7,871 nucleotides of DNA from Deltaproteobacteria bacterium (GCA_018266095.1 JAFEBC010000687.1:1-7871), one strand, 5' to 3'. Numbered from the stretch's first letter, positions 1-7,425 are shown. Made by a program: numbers and translations. Notes: generated by a model from the letters alone, not told the origin.

Positions 1-330
1 GCCGAGATCGGCTTCGAGCAGTTCGAGGTCGTCGACCTCCGCGCCGGCAAGGTCGTCGCCGCCACCAAGGTCCCCAAGGCCGACAAGCTCCTGCAGCTCA
101 CCGTCGACCTCGGCGAGGGCGCGCCGCGCACCATCGTGTCCGGCATCGCGCTCGCGTACACACCGGAGGAGTTGGTCGGCAAGACGGTCGCGGTGGTGGC
201 GAACCTGGGCAAGAAGAAGCTGCGCGGCATCGAATCGCACGGGATGATCCTCGCCGCGACCGGCGGGGCGCGCGGGTTGACGGTGGTCGAGCTGCCGGGT
301 GAGGTCGCGCCCGGATCGCGGGTGAAGTGA
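1..330 (+). CDS. metG: Methionine--tRNA ligase, C-terminal tRNA-binding domain (5' truncated by window edge)
   Basis: Reading frame 1 is open from the first base to TGA at 328-330, giving 109 residues of a gene that begins outside the window. The sequence is a tRNA-binding OB-fold domain of the Trbp111/MetG C-terminal family. Seen hallmarks are FEQFEVVDLRAGKV near the start, then KADKLLQL, RTIVSGIA and YTPEELVGK, and the closing IESHGMILAA block. In MetG this domain follows the catalytic and anticodon domains and raises affinity for tRNA during methionyl-tRNA formation in the cytoplasm. The usual NLKPRKL is here NLGKKKL, a basic variant. A stand-alone tRNA-binding protein or CsaA-like chaperone is possible because the catalytic part is not visible. 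A downstream tatD is a common neighbour of metG and favours MetG. The domain identification is firm; the full-length identity is inferred. Confidence 0.86.
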   Translation, partial: AEIGFEQFEVVDLRAGKVVAATKVPKADKLLQLTVDLGEGAPRTIVSGIALAYTPEELVGKTVAVVANLGKKKLRGIESHGMILAATGGARGLTVVELPGEVAPGSRVK

Positions 331-1526
331 TGGGGCTCTTCAGCAAGCTCTTTGGCGGCGGCAAGGCGCAGCAGAACGACGAAGCGAAGGACGAGGCGAA
401 GGCAGCCGCCGAGGCCGAGGAGGCCAAAGCCGATCCTGCGGCTGAGCGGGCCGAGCTGGCCGCGGATCTCGACTCCTCGAACGGCGCCGCGCGCGTCGAT
501 GCGGGGCGGGCGCTGCTCGATCGCTGGCGCGCGGGGGACAACGACGCGGCCGAGGTGATGGTGGCGCGGCTGCCGGCGCTCTTCGAGGACAGCGAGCCGC
601 AGGTGCGCATGATCGCGCTCGCGTGCGTGCGGCAGTTTCGCAAGCGGGAGAACCTCGAGAAGCACACCTCGGCCACGCTCGCGCTCCTGGCGGATCCGGT
701 GTCGCAGGTGCGCACCAGCGCCGTGTGGGCCGTGGCGCGCCTGCCGGGTGACGTCGCGCGCGCGCAGCTTCGGGCCGTGCTCGGGCACCAGGAGGAGGCC
801 ATGCGCTTCGCGGCCGCGGTGGCGCTCGCGGACCTCAAGGATCCGAGCTGCCTCAAGGAGCTGACCACGGCCATCGGCGAGCAGCACCGGCGGCACGAGG
901 CCTTGTCGGCATTGATGGCGCTGGGCGATGCCTCGGCGGCGCCCGCGGTGAAGGAGCAGTTCGACGACGAGCGCATCGGCGATCTCGATCGCACTGCCTG
1001 CGCGGCGGCGCTGGTGCGGCTCGGGGATGCGTCGGGCAAGCCGTACCTGCTCGAGCGCCTCGCGTCTGCGTACGGCGACGATCGGCCCAACGCGGTCGAG
1101 TGGGCGGGCCTCTTGGGCGTGACCGAGGCCATCGACGCGCTCACGCAGATCAGCGACGACCCCGACGACCTCTGCAACGGCGCTGCGCTCAAGGCGCTGG
1201 CGCGGCTCAAGGCCCCGGGCATCGAGGCCAGGCTGCTCGCGATCGCGCAGGATCCCAAGCAGCCCGACCTGCGCCTGGACGCCGCCGAGGGCCTGGCCGA
1301 GTTGGGCACGCCCGAGTGCCGCGCCGCGCTGGAGACGCTGGCCAAGAGCGACGACGAGGAGCTGGCCGAGACCGCGCGCGAGTCGCTGCACGAGCTCGCG
1401 GTGGCGGATGCTATCAAGAAGGCCGAGGCGGACGCGCTCGCTGCCGCAGATTCGGCGAGGGCCGACGCGGCGAAGCCGGACGCCGCATCGTCCGCGACTG
1501 CTGGACCTCCTCCTTCCTCGACGTAG
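330..1526 (+). CDS. HEAT-repeat protein with charged N-terminal segment
   Basis: This is a 398-residue protein. The ATG at 330 shares its A with the upstream stop codon (TGATG), and GGTGA at 321-325 can serve as the ribosome binding site; a GTG at 327 would add one residue. Residues 1-12 (MGLFSKLFGGGK) form a short amphipathic, glycine-ending start that could touch the membrane. Residues 15-45 are Glu/Lys/Ala-rich and probably helical. From about 40 to 358 there are roughly nine to ten alpha-helical repeats of the HEAT/PBS-lyase type, visible as phrases such as PQVRMIALACVRQF, SQVRTSAVWAVARL and LRLDAAEGLAELG with D/P at the turns. The tail 360-398 is Ala/Pro/Ser-rich and disordered. No catalytic motif is present. 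HEAT solenoids are protein-binding scaffolds, and the partner here is unknown. Overlap with metG and the 13-base gap to tatD imply co-transcription and translational coupling. Confidence 0.86.
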   Translation: MGLFSKLFGGGKAQQNDEAKDEAKAAAEAEEAKADPAAERAELAADLDSSNGAARVDAGRALLDRWRAGDNDAAEVMVARLPALFEDSEPQVRMIALACVRQFRKRENLEKHTSATLALLADPVSQVRTSAVWAVARLPGDVARAQLRAVLGHQEEAMRFAAAVALADLKDPSCLKELTTAIGEQHRRHEALSALMALGDASAAPAVKEQFDDERIGDLDRTACAAALVRLGDASGKPYLLERLASAYGDDRPNAVEWAGLLGVTEAIDALTQISDDPDDLCNGAALKALARLKAPGIEARLLAIAQDPKQPDLRLDAAEGLAELGTPECRAALETLAKSDDEELAETARESLHELAVADAIKKAEADALAAADSARADAAKPDAASSATAGPPPSST

Positions 1527-1539
1527 CGCGGAGCCGCCG

Positions 1540-2343
1540 ATGCCGCTCATCGACTCGCACGCGCACCTTGATCTGAACCGCTACGGCGACGACCGCCAGA
1601 GCGTGATCGATCGCGCCCGCGCTGCAGACCTCGTCCACGTCGTGCTCATCGGCCAGTGGGCCACGCCCACCGAGCCGGGCATCCACGGCCTCGACGAGGC
1701 GCGCGCCACGCTGGCCCTCGCGCGCACCGATCGCGGCTTCTTCTCGGCCACCGCCGGCATCCACCCGCACGACGCGCGCGAGCCCACGCAGGCCGACTGG
1801 GACGCGCTGGCCACCCTCTGCGCCCAGCCGGACCTCGTGGCCGTGGGCGAGTGCGGCCTCGACTACCACTACGATCACTCGCCCCGCGATCAGCAGCGCG
1901 ACGCCTTCGTGCGCCAGCTCGCGCTCGCCAAGGCGCTGCACAAGCCCGTCGTCATCCACACCCGCGAGGCCGACGCGCACACCGTCGAGCTCCTCCGCGA
2001 ACATCTCGGCCCCGACGGCGGCGTCATCCACTGCTTCACCAGCGATCCCGCTGCGGCGCGCAGCTACCTGGACCTCGGCCTCTCCATCTCCTTCAGCGGC
2101 GTCGTCACCTTCAAGAACGCCGAGCAGGTCCGCGAGGCCGCCAGGCTCGTGCCGCTCGACCGCATCCTCATCGAGACCGACTCGCCCTACCTCGCGCCGC
2201 TCCCGCACCGCGGCAAGCGCAACGAGCCCGCGCTGGTCGCGCTCACGGCCCAGCGCCTCGCCGAGGTCAAAGGCCTGCCTGTCGAGGAGATCGCGCGCGC
2301 CACCACCGAGAACGCACGGCGGGCGCTGCGACTGAAGCCCTGA
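1540..2343 (+). CDS. tatD: TatD family metal-dependent hydrolase (DNase)
   Basis: A complete 267-residue member of the TatD family, which normally runs about 255-270 residues. It is a TIM-barrel metallohydrolase, and characterised members have 3'-5' exonuclease/DNase activity in the cytoplasm. All expected metal ligands are visible: H7 and H9 in DSHAHLD, E104 in VGECGLDY, H140 in VVIHTRE, H164 in GVIHCFT and D214 in IETDSPYLAP. The ATG at 1540 is chosen because the family starts with this strand-plus-HxH segment and GGAG at 1530-1533 lies six bases upstream. The same frame is open back to 1408, but that stretch lies inside the HEAT gene and is arginine-rich nonsense. It sits 13 bases after the HEAT gene, probably in the same transcript. 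Whether the substrate is DNA, or a D-aminoacyl ester as in some relatives, cannot be read from sequence. Confidence 0.95.
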   Translation: MPLIDSHAHLDLNRYGDDRQSVIDRARAADLVHVVLIGQWATPTEPGIHGLDEARATLALARTDRGFFSATAGIHPHDAREPTQADWDALATLCAQPDLVAVGECGLDYHYDHSPRDQQRDAFVRQLALAKALHKPVVIHTREADAHTVELLREHLGPDGGVIHCFTSDPAAARSYLDLGLSISFSGVVTFKNAEQVREAARLVPLDRILIETDSPYLAPLPHRGKRNEPALVALTAQRLAEVKGLPVEEIARATTENARRALRLKP

Positions 2344-2392
2344 GCCGGACGCGATCGAGCTCGCGCCCGGGACGTTCCCGACTTCGCGCTGC

Positions 2393-2662
2393 CTACTTCT
2401 CGACCGTGAACCCCGAGTCCGCGATGGCCTTCTCCAGGTCCTCGTGCTTGGCTTGCGCGTCGTCGTAGGTCACGACCACTTCCTTCTTGTTCTTGTCCGC
2501 CGCCACCTTGGTCACGCCCTTGACGTCCTTGAGCGCCGACTCGGTCCGCGCCGAGCACCCCCCGCAGTGCCAGCCCTTGACCTTGAGCGTCTCGGTCTTC
2601 TCGCCAGCGAGCGCCGCCGTCGAGAGCAGTGCCGCGAACCCGAACGCGATGAGCTTCTTCAT
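2393..2662 (-). CDS. Exported heavy-metal-associated (MerP-like) protein
   Basis: An 89-residue protein. Residues 1-19 are a typical Sec signal peptide: KK, a hydrophobic core AFGFAALLSTAA, then ALA before GE, so cleavage after A19 is likely. The mature 70 residues form one HMA domain (ferredoxin-like fold) with the metal-binding pair C33 and C36 in GWHCGGCS and the usual ending IADSGFTVEK. In most HMA domains the residue two before the first cysteine is Met (GMxCxxC); here it is Trp. The fold binds soft metals such as Cu(I) or Hg(II), and the location points to a periplasmic metal carrier. No P-type ATPase, MerT or MerR-like gene is adjacent, so the partner is unknown. It is convergent with tatD (49-base gap) and divergent from the HAD gene. 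The start at 2662 is fixed by the ribosome binding site; an ATG at 2668 would add two residues. Confidence 0.9.
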   Translation of the reverse strand: MKKLIAFGFAALLSTAALAGEKTETLKVKGWHCGGCSARTESALKDVKGVTKVAADKNKKEVVVTYDDAQAKHEDLEKAIADSGFTVEK

Positions 2663-2767
2663 GGCCATCTCCTGGAGCGAGGTGTGGAGAATTGCTAACG
2701 TCATCGGCACTTCAAGGCAAGTCGCAGTTGTTTGCGTCAGCGCAACGTTCGCGGCACTCTGGAGATC
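2663..2767. promoter_or_regulatory. Divergent intergenic region with small dyad and weak promoter-like boxes
   Basis: This is 105 bases between two divergently read genes, more A/T-rich than the flanks, so promoters for both directions should lie here. A dyad TTGCG-TCAG-CGCAA spans 2732-2745 (five-base arms, four-base centre), about 22 bases before the HAD start. On the minus strand TTGCCT and TAGCAA are separated by 17 bases and match the sigma-70 boxes at only three of six positions each. I can point to the region but not name a promoter with assurance. Confidence 0.35.
2669..2673 (-). promoter_or_regulatory. Ribosome binding site of the HMA gene
   Basis: On the minus strand AGGAG directly abuts the ATG at 2668 (no spacer) but lies six bases before the ATG at 2662. 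Only the second gives a workable spacing, so translation is assigned to 2662. Confidence 0.75.
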
Positions 2768-3499
2768 ATGCAGCCTTTCCAGCGCACCGCCGCCATCTTC
2801 GACATCGATGATTCGCTCTTGGACGGCAACGCGGGCACGATCTTCACCTGGTACCTCTACTCCAACCGCGAGATGCTCCCGGCGCAGCGCAGCGTGGTCC
2901 CGCGCACGCTCTACGACTACGCGCGCAAGCGCCTGGGCGAGCCCGACATGGTGGCCCTCGGCAGCCGCTGCCAGCAGGGCATCCGCGCGGATCGCCTGCG
3001 CGAACTGGCCTCGCGCTGCTTCGAGAAGCACATCAAGAAGCGCGTCACCCAGGGCGGCCTGCGCGCCGTGCGCAAGCACCTGCTCATGGGACACCTCGTC
3101 GTCGTCGCCAGCGGCTCGCCGCAGTTCATCATCGACGAGTGCGGCAAGTTCCTGCGCGCGCACGAGGCCATCGGCACCCGCGCCGCCATCAAGGACGGCC
3201 TCTCCAGCGACGAGCTCTTGCAGCCCCTCGTCTTCAAGGAGGGCAAGCGCGACCGCGTGAAGGAGATCCTCGCGCGCCACGGCATCGAGCCCGGGAGCTG
3301 CTACCTCTACAGCGACAGCGTCGCCGACACGCCGCTCTTCGAGGAGGTCGGCCACCCCGTCGTGGTGAACCCCAAGCCCGCCTTCCGCGCCGAGGCCACG
3401 CGCCGCGGCTGGGAGGTCATCGAGTGGAAGGGCCGCTGGAAGAAGGAGGACACCGAGGAGGCCGCGCTCGGTGAGGAGTGGCTGAGCTGGGAGTCGTAG
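2768..3499 (+). CDS. HAD superfamily subfamily IB hydrolase (phosphoserine phosphatase-like)
   Basis: A 243-residue cytosolic phosphatase-like protein with all four HAD motifs. Motif I is FDIDDSLL with nucleophile D12 and acid/base D14. Motif II is VVVASGSPQ (S115). Motif III is a lysine in KEGKRDRV (probably K160). Motif IV is YSDSVADTPL (D183, D187). The VNPKP and RGWEVIEW segments after motif IV are typical of the HAD-IB hypothetical group, which also resembles SerB. Residues about 24-105 are the helical cap that sets substrate choice. The reaction should be hydrolysis of a phosphomonoester through an aspartyl-phosphate, but the substrate cannot be deduced and SerB itself is not implied. 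The ATG at 2768 has GGAG at 2761-2764, a short three-base spacer. A TTG at 2732 in frame would add twelve poorly conserved-looking residues. The kinase gene begins 27 bases after this stop, so co-transcription is likely. Confidence 0.9.
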   Translation: MQPFQRTAAIFDIDDSLLDGNAGTIFTWYLYSNREMLPAQRSVVPRTLYDYARKRLGEPDMVALGSRCQQGIRADRLRELASRCFEKHIKKRVTQGGLRAVRKHLLMGHLVVVASGSPQFIIDECGKFLRAHEAIGTRAAIKDGLSSDELLQPLVFKEGKRDRVKEILARHGIEPGSCYLYSDSVADTPLFEEVGHPVVVNPKPAFRAEATRRGWEVIEWKGRWKKEDTEEAALGEEWLSWES

Positions 3500-3526
3500 C
3501 GCAGGGTGTGAGTCCAGGAGTTCGCA

Positions 3527-5344
<1,818 letters not shown>

Positions 5345-5349
5345 GGCTA

Positions 5350-5374
5350 CAGCGGCGGTCCCCGACGCCGGCTG
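5350..5374. terminator. Possible bidirectional stem between convergent genes
   Basis: In the 42 bases between the kinase stop and the stop of the START gene, CAGC-GGCG (5350-5357) can pair with CGCC-GCTG (5366-5369 and 5371-5374), leaving G5370 bulged and an eight-base loop. There is no U-tract on either side, so it is at best a weak terminator or a stabilising 3' hairpin. Confidence 0.3.
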
Positions 5375-5386
5375 CGGAGATGCGCT

Positions 5387-6070
5387 CTACTCCTTCTTCT
5401 TCTCGCAGTGCGACCGCACCGCCTCGAACAGGTCCGGCAGCGCCTGCGTGTTCGCCTTGTTGGCGATGAACCCCGGGATCGACCCGCCCGGATCCGTGAA
5501 CAGGTAGTACGTCGCCTTCGTGCGCTTCCCGCCGTCGAGCGGCTCCAAGGTCCACGAGCCCTCGTTGATCTTCAGCCGCACGATCCCGTCCTTCGGCGCC
5601 GGCGCCTCCTTCAGGTCGATCGGCGCCCACGACGCCTGGTACTTCCCGCCGTCGAAGTTCTTCTTGAACGTGCTCTTGAGCACCCAGTCGCGCGCCGACA
5701 CCAGCGGGAAGTCCGCCGTCGTCCAGAACACCACCTCCGTGTCCGTGCGCGAGAACACCTTCTGGTCCGTCACGTAGGGCAGGTTGCCCTTCTGGTTCTC
5801 GTAGTTCGTCACGAAGTTGAACACCGTCTCCGGCGACGCGTCGACCTCGCCCACGGCCTTCACCTCCTTCACCGACGTGCCCTCCTTCTCGCGCGTCCAC
5901 ACGCCGAAGCCGTACTCGCAGCAGGTGGGGATGCGGCACCCCTTCTCCGGCCGCTTGCACTCGAACTCCTTGCGCTCCCACTTCGGCTCTTCGTCGGCGC
6001 GGGCGGGCAGGGCGGACAGGGTGAGCGCGAGCAGCGCACAGACGGCCAGGGGGCGGAAGGGGAGGGTCAT
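5387..6070 (-). CDS. Exported START-domain (SRPBCC) protein
   Basis: A 227-residue protein. Residues 1-25 form a Sec signal peptide (hydrophobic LAVCALLALTLSAL, then PARA before DEE). From about 65 to 222 it is a START/SRPBCC helix-grip domain: GEVDASPETVFNFVTNY at the start, the characteristic SARDWVLKSTF (125-135), and DPGGSIPGFIANKANTQALPDLFEAVR at the end, where the long C-terminal helix closes the cavity. START domains bind lipids or other hydrophobic ligands, so a periplasmic lipid-binding or transfer role is inferred, not shown. A cysteine-rich stretch before the domain (C38, C45, C50, C51 in CRIPTCC) is unusual and could form disulfides or hold metal. The ATG at 6070 is preferred because it begins the signal peptide and AGGA sits nine bases upstream; an ATG at 6115 would add 15 residues. 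It lies 72 bases after the 101-residue gene and may share its transcript. Confidence 0.88.
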   Translation of the reverse strand: MTLPFRPLAVCALLALTLSALPARADEEPKWERKEFECKRPEKGCRIPTCCEYGFGVWTREKEGTSVKEVKAVGEVDASPETVFNFVTNYENQKGNLPYVTDQKVFSRTDTEVVFWTTADFPLVSARDWVLKSTFKKNFDGGKYQASWAPIDLKEAPAPKDGIVRLKINEGSWTLEPLDGGKRTKATYYLFTDPGGSIPGFIANKANTQALPDLFEAVRSHCEKKKE

Positions 6071-6142
6071 GCCCGAAATCCTACTCTGAATTTCAATGCG
6101 TGGAACCCGGGACATTGCGCGTCCCTCGCCTTCCAGGCCGCG

Positions 6143-6448
6143 CTACCCCGCGGGCTTTTTGGCCCCGATGCGCGCCTGCTCCGCCTCGATCGCCTTCAGC
6201 TCCGCCTCCGGCCGCGGCTCGATCTCATACGACGCGATCCGCCCCTGCTCCTTCAGCGAGCGCAAGCCCATGTCCAGCGCGGCCCAGCGCGTCTTCGCGA
6301 ACACCTTGATCACCAGCGGCGCCGCCGCCCGCCGCGTGATCGACAGCTCGTCCACCTCGCCTGACAGGACGCTGATGGCCCAGTTCGACGTGAGGTCGCG
6401 CTCGATGCGCACCTGACAGGTCTTGCCCTCGTACACGCAGGTCGCCAT
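6143..6448 (-). CDS. Conserved-looking small protein of unknown function (101 aa)
   Basis: I do not recognise a named family. The ATG at 6448 directly follows the TAG of the preceding gene (no intervening base), and no good ribosome binding site is visible, so it probably depends on translational coupling. Visible structure: an N-terminal beta-rich part with C4 and C11 (ATCVYEGKTCQVRIERDL), a beta segment WAISVLSG, and a hydrophobic strand PLVIKVFAKT. An amphipathic helix WAALDMGLRSLKEQGRI follows, then a charged helix of PEAELKAIEAEQARIG type ending KKPAG. There is no signal peptide or membrane segment, so it is likely cytosolic. The alpha/beta pattern with a closing helix is compatible with a small ligand- or protein-binding domain; nothing more can be claimed. 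Codon use matches its neighbours, which supports a real gene. Confidence 0.75.
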   Translation of the reverse strand: MATCVYEGKTCQVRIERDLTSNWAISVLSGEVDELSITRRAAAPLVIKVFAKTRWAALDMGLRSLKEQGRIASYEIEPRPEAELKAIEAEQARIGAKKPAG

Positions 6449-6832
6449 CTACTTCTGACCCGCCGGAGGAGCCGGCGTCCCGGGCTGCGCGCGCCCCTGT
6501 GGCGTGGACTTCGCCTGCGTCGACCCGGGCGGCGACACCACGCGGTCCGCGATGAGCCGCGTCTTCCCGCGCGCGAACAGCACGAAGCCCAGGCTCACCA
6601 CCATGAACGCCACCACGAACCAGAACATCTTGTTCTCGCGCTTGTCGGTCGCGATGGTCCCCCGCATCCAAGGCAGGTCCTTCGCCTTGGTCCAGGTGTC
6701 GGACCCCTCGCGCAGCACCAGATCGTCCTCGTGGATGAACCCGAGCTGCCACAGGTGCGTGAGCTCTTTCTGGCTCGGCACCTCGAGCTCGCCTCCGGCA
6801 TGGCGCACCTTCAGCTTCATGCCCGCGTGCAT
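6449..6832 (-). CDS. GYF_2-like domain protein with one transmembrane helix
   Basis: A 127-residue product from ATG 6832, or 123 from ATG 6820. Neither has a convincing ribosome binding site, and the domain begins right after the second Met, so both are open. Counting from the second Met, residues 1-54 resemble the bacterial GYF_2/DUF4339 domain: W24 with LGFI, DDLV at 32-35, EGSDTW at 38-43 and KAKDLPWMRG at 45-54. This fits the family pattern of a small domain sensing or binding proline-rich or membrane partners. A hydrophobic helix MFWFVVAFMVVSLGFVLFA follows at about 65-83, then a Pro/Gly/Gln-rich tail. No signal peptide is needed. With KRENK before and R/K after the helix, orientation is ambiguous, but an inside N-terminal domain is likely. 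It is the first gene of a minus-strand group with the 101-residue orphan and the START protein. The domain assignment is by eye and tentative. Confidence 0.8.
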   Translation of the reverse strand: MHAGMKLKVRHAGGELEVPSQKELTHLWQLGFIHEDDLVLREGSDTWTKAKDLPWMRGTIATDKRENKMFWFVVAFMVVSLGFVLFARGKTRLIADRVVSPPGSTQAKSTPQGRAQPGTPAPPAGQK

Positions 6833-6888
6833 ACTCGAAGGCTCGCTCGCGCGCCATCGGCAGGCCTCTGTTGCCGCGTCGGCTTCCG

Positions 6889-6917
6889 AAAATATCCTGA
6901 CCAATCGGCCACTTCGA
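6889..6917 (-). promoter_or_regulatory. Candidate sigma-70-type promoter for the minus-strand trio
   Basis: On the minus strand TCGAAG (6917-6912) and TATTTT (6894-6889) are separated by exactly 17 bases, matching the -35 and -10 consensus at three and four of six positions. It lies about 57 bases upstream of the ATG at 6832 in the only A/T-rich patch of that region. Suggestive, not proven. Confidence 0.35.
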
Positions 6918-6928
6918 CGCGGCGCGGT

Positions 6929-6959
6929 GCGAAACTCCCTGCGCACTCCCCGCGAAACT
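6929..6959. repeat. Direct repeat GCGAAACT, two copies 23 bases apart
   Basis: GCGAAACT occurs at 6929-6936 and again at 6952-6959, each followed by N-C. The 23-base period is close to two helical turns, as in tandem operator half-sites, and the pair lies just upstream of the candidate minus-strand promoter. No regulator can be named. Confidence 0.45.
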
Positions 6960-6999
6960 ACGGGCAACTGCGTGGGGATCTTCGCGGTCCCGCGCCTGC

Positions 7000-7042
7000 G
7001 ACATTCTGTCAACACATCGAAATCACAGGGATTCTCAGAATG
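7000..7042. promoter_or_regulatory. Two dyads sharing an ATTCT core (possible operator)
   Basis: GACA-TTC-TGTC at 7000-7010 and ATTCT-C-AGAAT at 7031-7041 are each perfect short palindromes. ATTCT appears in the first (7003-7007), at 7031-7035, and inverted at 7037-7041. In addition CATTCTG (7002-7008) and CAGAATG (7036-7042) are exact inverted copies. The cluster sits 85-127 bases before the preferred start of the small plus-strand gene. A regulatory role is an inference. Confidence 0.4.
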
Positions 7043-7111
7043 AGCGCGCCCGGCCAGCGAATTGCACAGCAACGCGCCGTGCACCATCCGACCGCTCTCC
7101 ATCCATCGAGC

Positions 7112-7118
7112 CAGGGGG
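7112..7118 (+). promoter_or_regulatory. Ribosome binding site deciding the GTG start at 7127
   Basis: CAGGGGG at 7112-7118 is eight bases before the GTG at 7127. The alternative ATG at 7040 has only AGGG nine bases upstream, and its extra 29 residues look unlike coding sequence (MSAPGQRIAQQRAVHHP). Confidence 0.5.
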
Positions 7119-7126
7119 CTCCCCGC

Positions 7127-7351
7127 GTGTCCGACCTCCACGACGCAGCGCCCGAAGCGACCCGCACCTCCACCAACGCGCCCCTCGGCCTGGATCGGAA
7201 CGCCGGCGCGCGCATCCTCGCCCGCAGCTTCTACAAGGAGCTCCGCGAGAACGGCTACACGCCCAAGCAGCTCCTCGCCCTCTCGACCGAGCTCATCGAG
7301 CTCATCACCGACGACCTCGCCCGCGAGCGCACACACAAGGGCGAAGCGTAG
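7127..7351 (+). CDS. Small helical protein of unknown function (74 aa)
   Basis: I do not recognise a named family with certainty. From GTG 7127 the product is 74 residues: a Thr/Ala/Pro-rich, probably flexible N-terminus (1-20), then a helical core of about 50 residues (DRNAGARILARSFYKELR, NGYTPKQLLALSTELIELI, TDDLARER). Two amphipathic helices joined by NGYTPKQ resemble a helix-turn-helix or a short dimerising bundle, but DNA binding is not demonstrable. There is no signal peptide or membrane segment. An ATG at 7040 gives 103 residues in the same frame and cannot be excluded, since that start is also near promoter-like sequence. The gene stands alone: divergent from the minus-strand trio and closed by a strong terminator 28 bases after the stop. 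That argues for a short single-gene transcript. Confidence 0.72.
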   Translation: MSDLHDAAPEATRTSTNAPLGLDRNAGARILARSFYKELRENGYTPKQLLALSTELIELITDDLARERTHKGEA

Positions 7352-7379
7352 GACCCGTCTCGAACCAACCCCGCTCTCG

Positions 7380-7425
7380 ACGACCTCGGCGTCCTCTTCG
7401 GAGGGGCCGAGGTCGTAGCTTTTTT
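7380..7425 (+). terminator. Strong rho-independent terminator with UUCG tetraloop
   Basis: Arms ACGACCTCGGC (7380-7390) and GCCGAGGTCGT (7406-7416) pair over eleven bases. The interior adds CCTC (7393-7396) with GAGG (7401-7404) around the loop TTCG, giving the extra-stable C-UUCG-G cap. TTTTTT follows at 7420-7425 after AGC. The U-tract is on the plus strand only, so it ends the 74-residue gene and not the minus-strand gene that converges on it. Confidence 0.92.

Noticed and set aside
98..1417. Minus-strand 439-codon open frame over the metG and HEAT genes
   Set aside because: Ser/Ala/Arg-rich shadow of the plus-strand codons, with no motif or coding-like composition.
1408..1539. N-terminal extension of the tatD frame
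   Set aside because: Arginine/proline-rich sequence inside the HEAT gene. The family start and ribosome binding site are at 1540.
2351..2381. Small stems between tatD and the HMA gene (for example CGGGA-CGT-TCCCG at 2368-2380)
   Set aside because: Five-base stem with a three-base loop and no U-tract. Too weak to call a terminator.
6225..7004. Minus-strand 259-codon frame and the 5' part of the 6449-7546 frame
   Set aside because: Shadow or upstream extension across an intergenic region with promoter-like and repeat elements. The domain-bearing part begins at 6832 or 6820.
7009..7014. A perfect TTGACA on the minus strand within the dyad region
   Set aside because: No acceptable -10 box lies 16-18 bases downstream on that strand, and the hexamer may only be part of the GACA-TTC-TGTC dyad.
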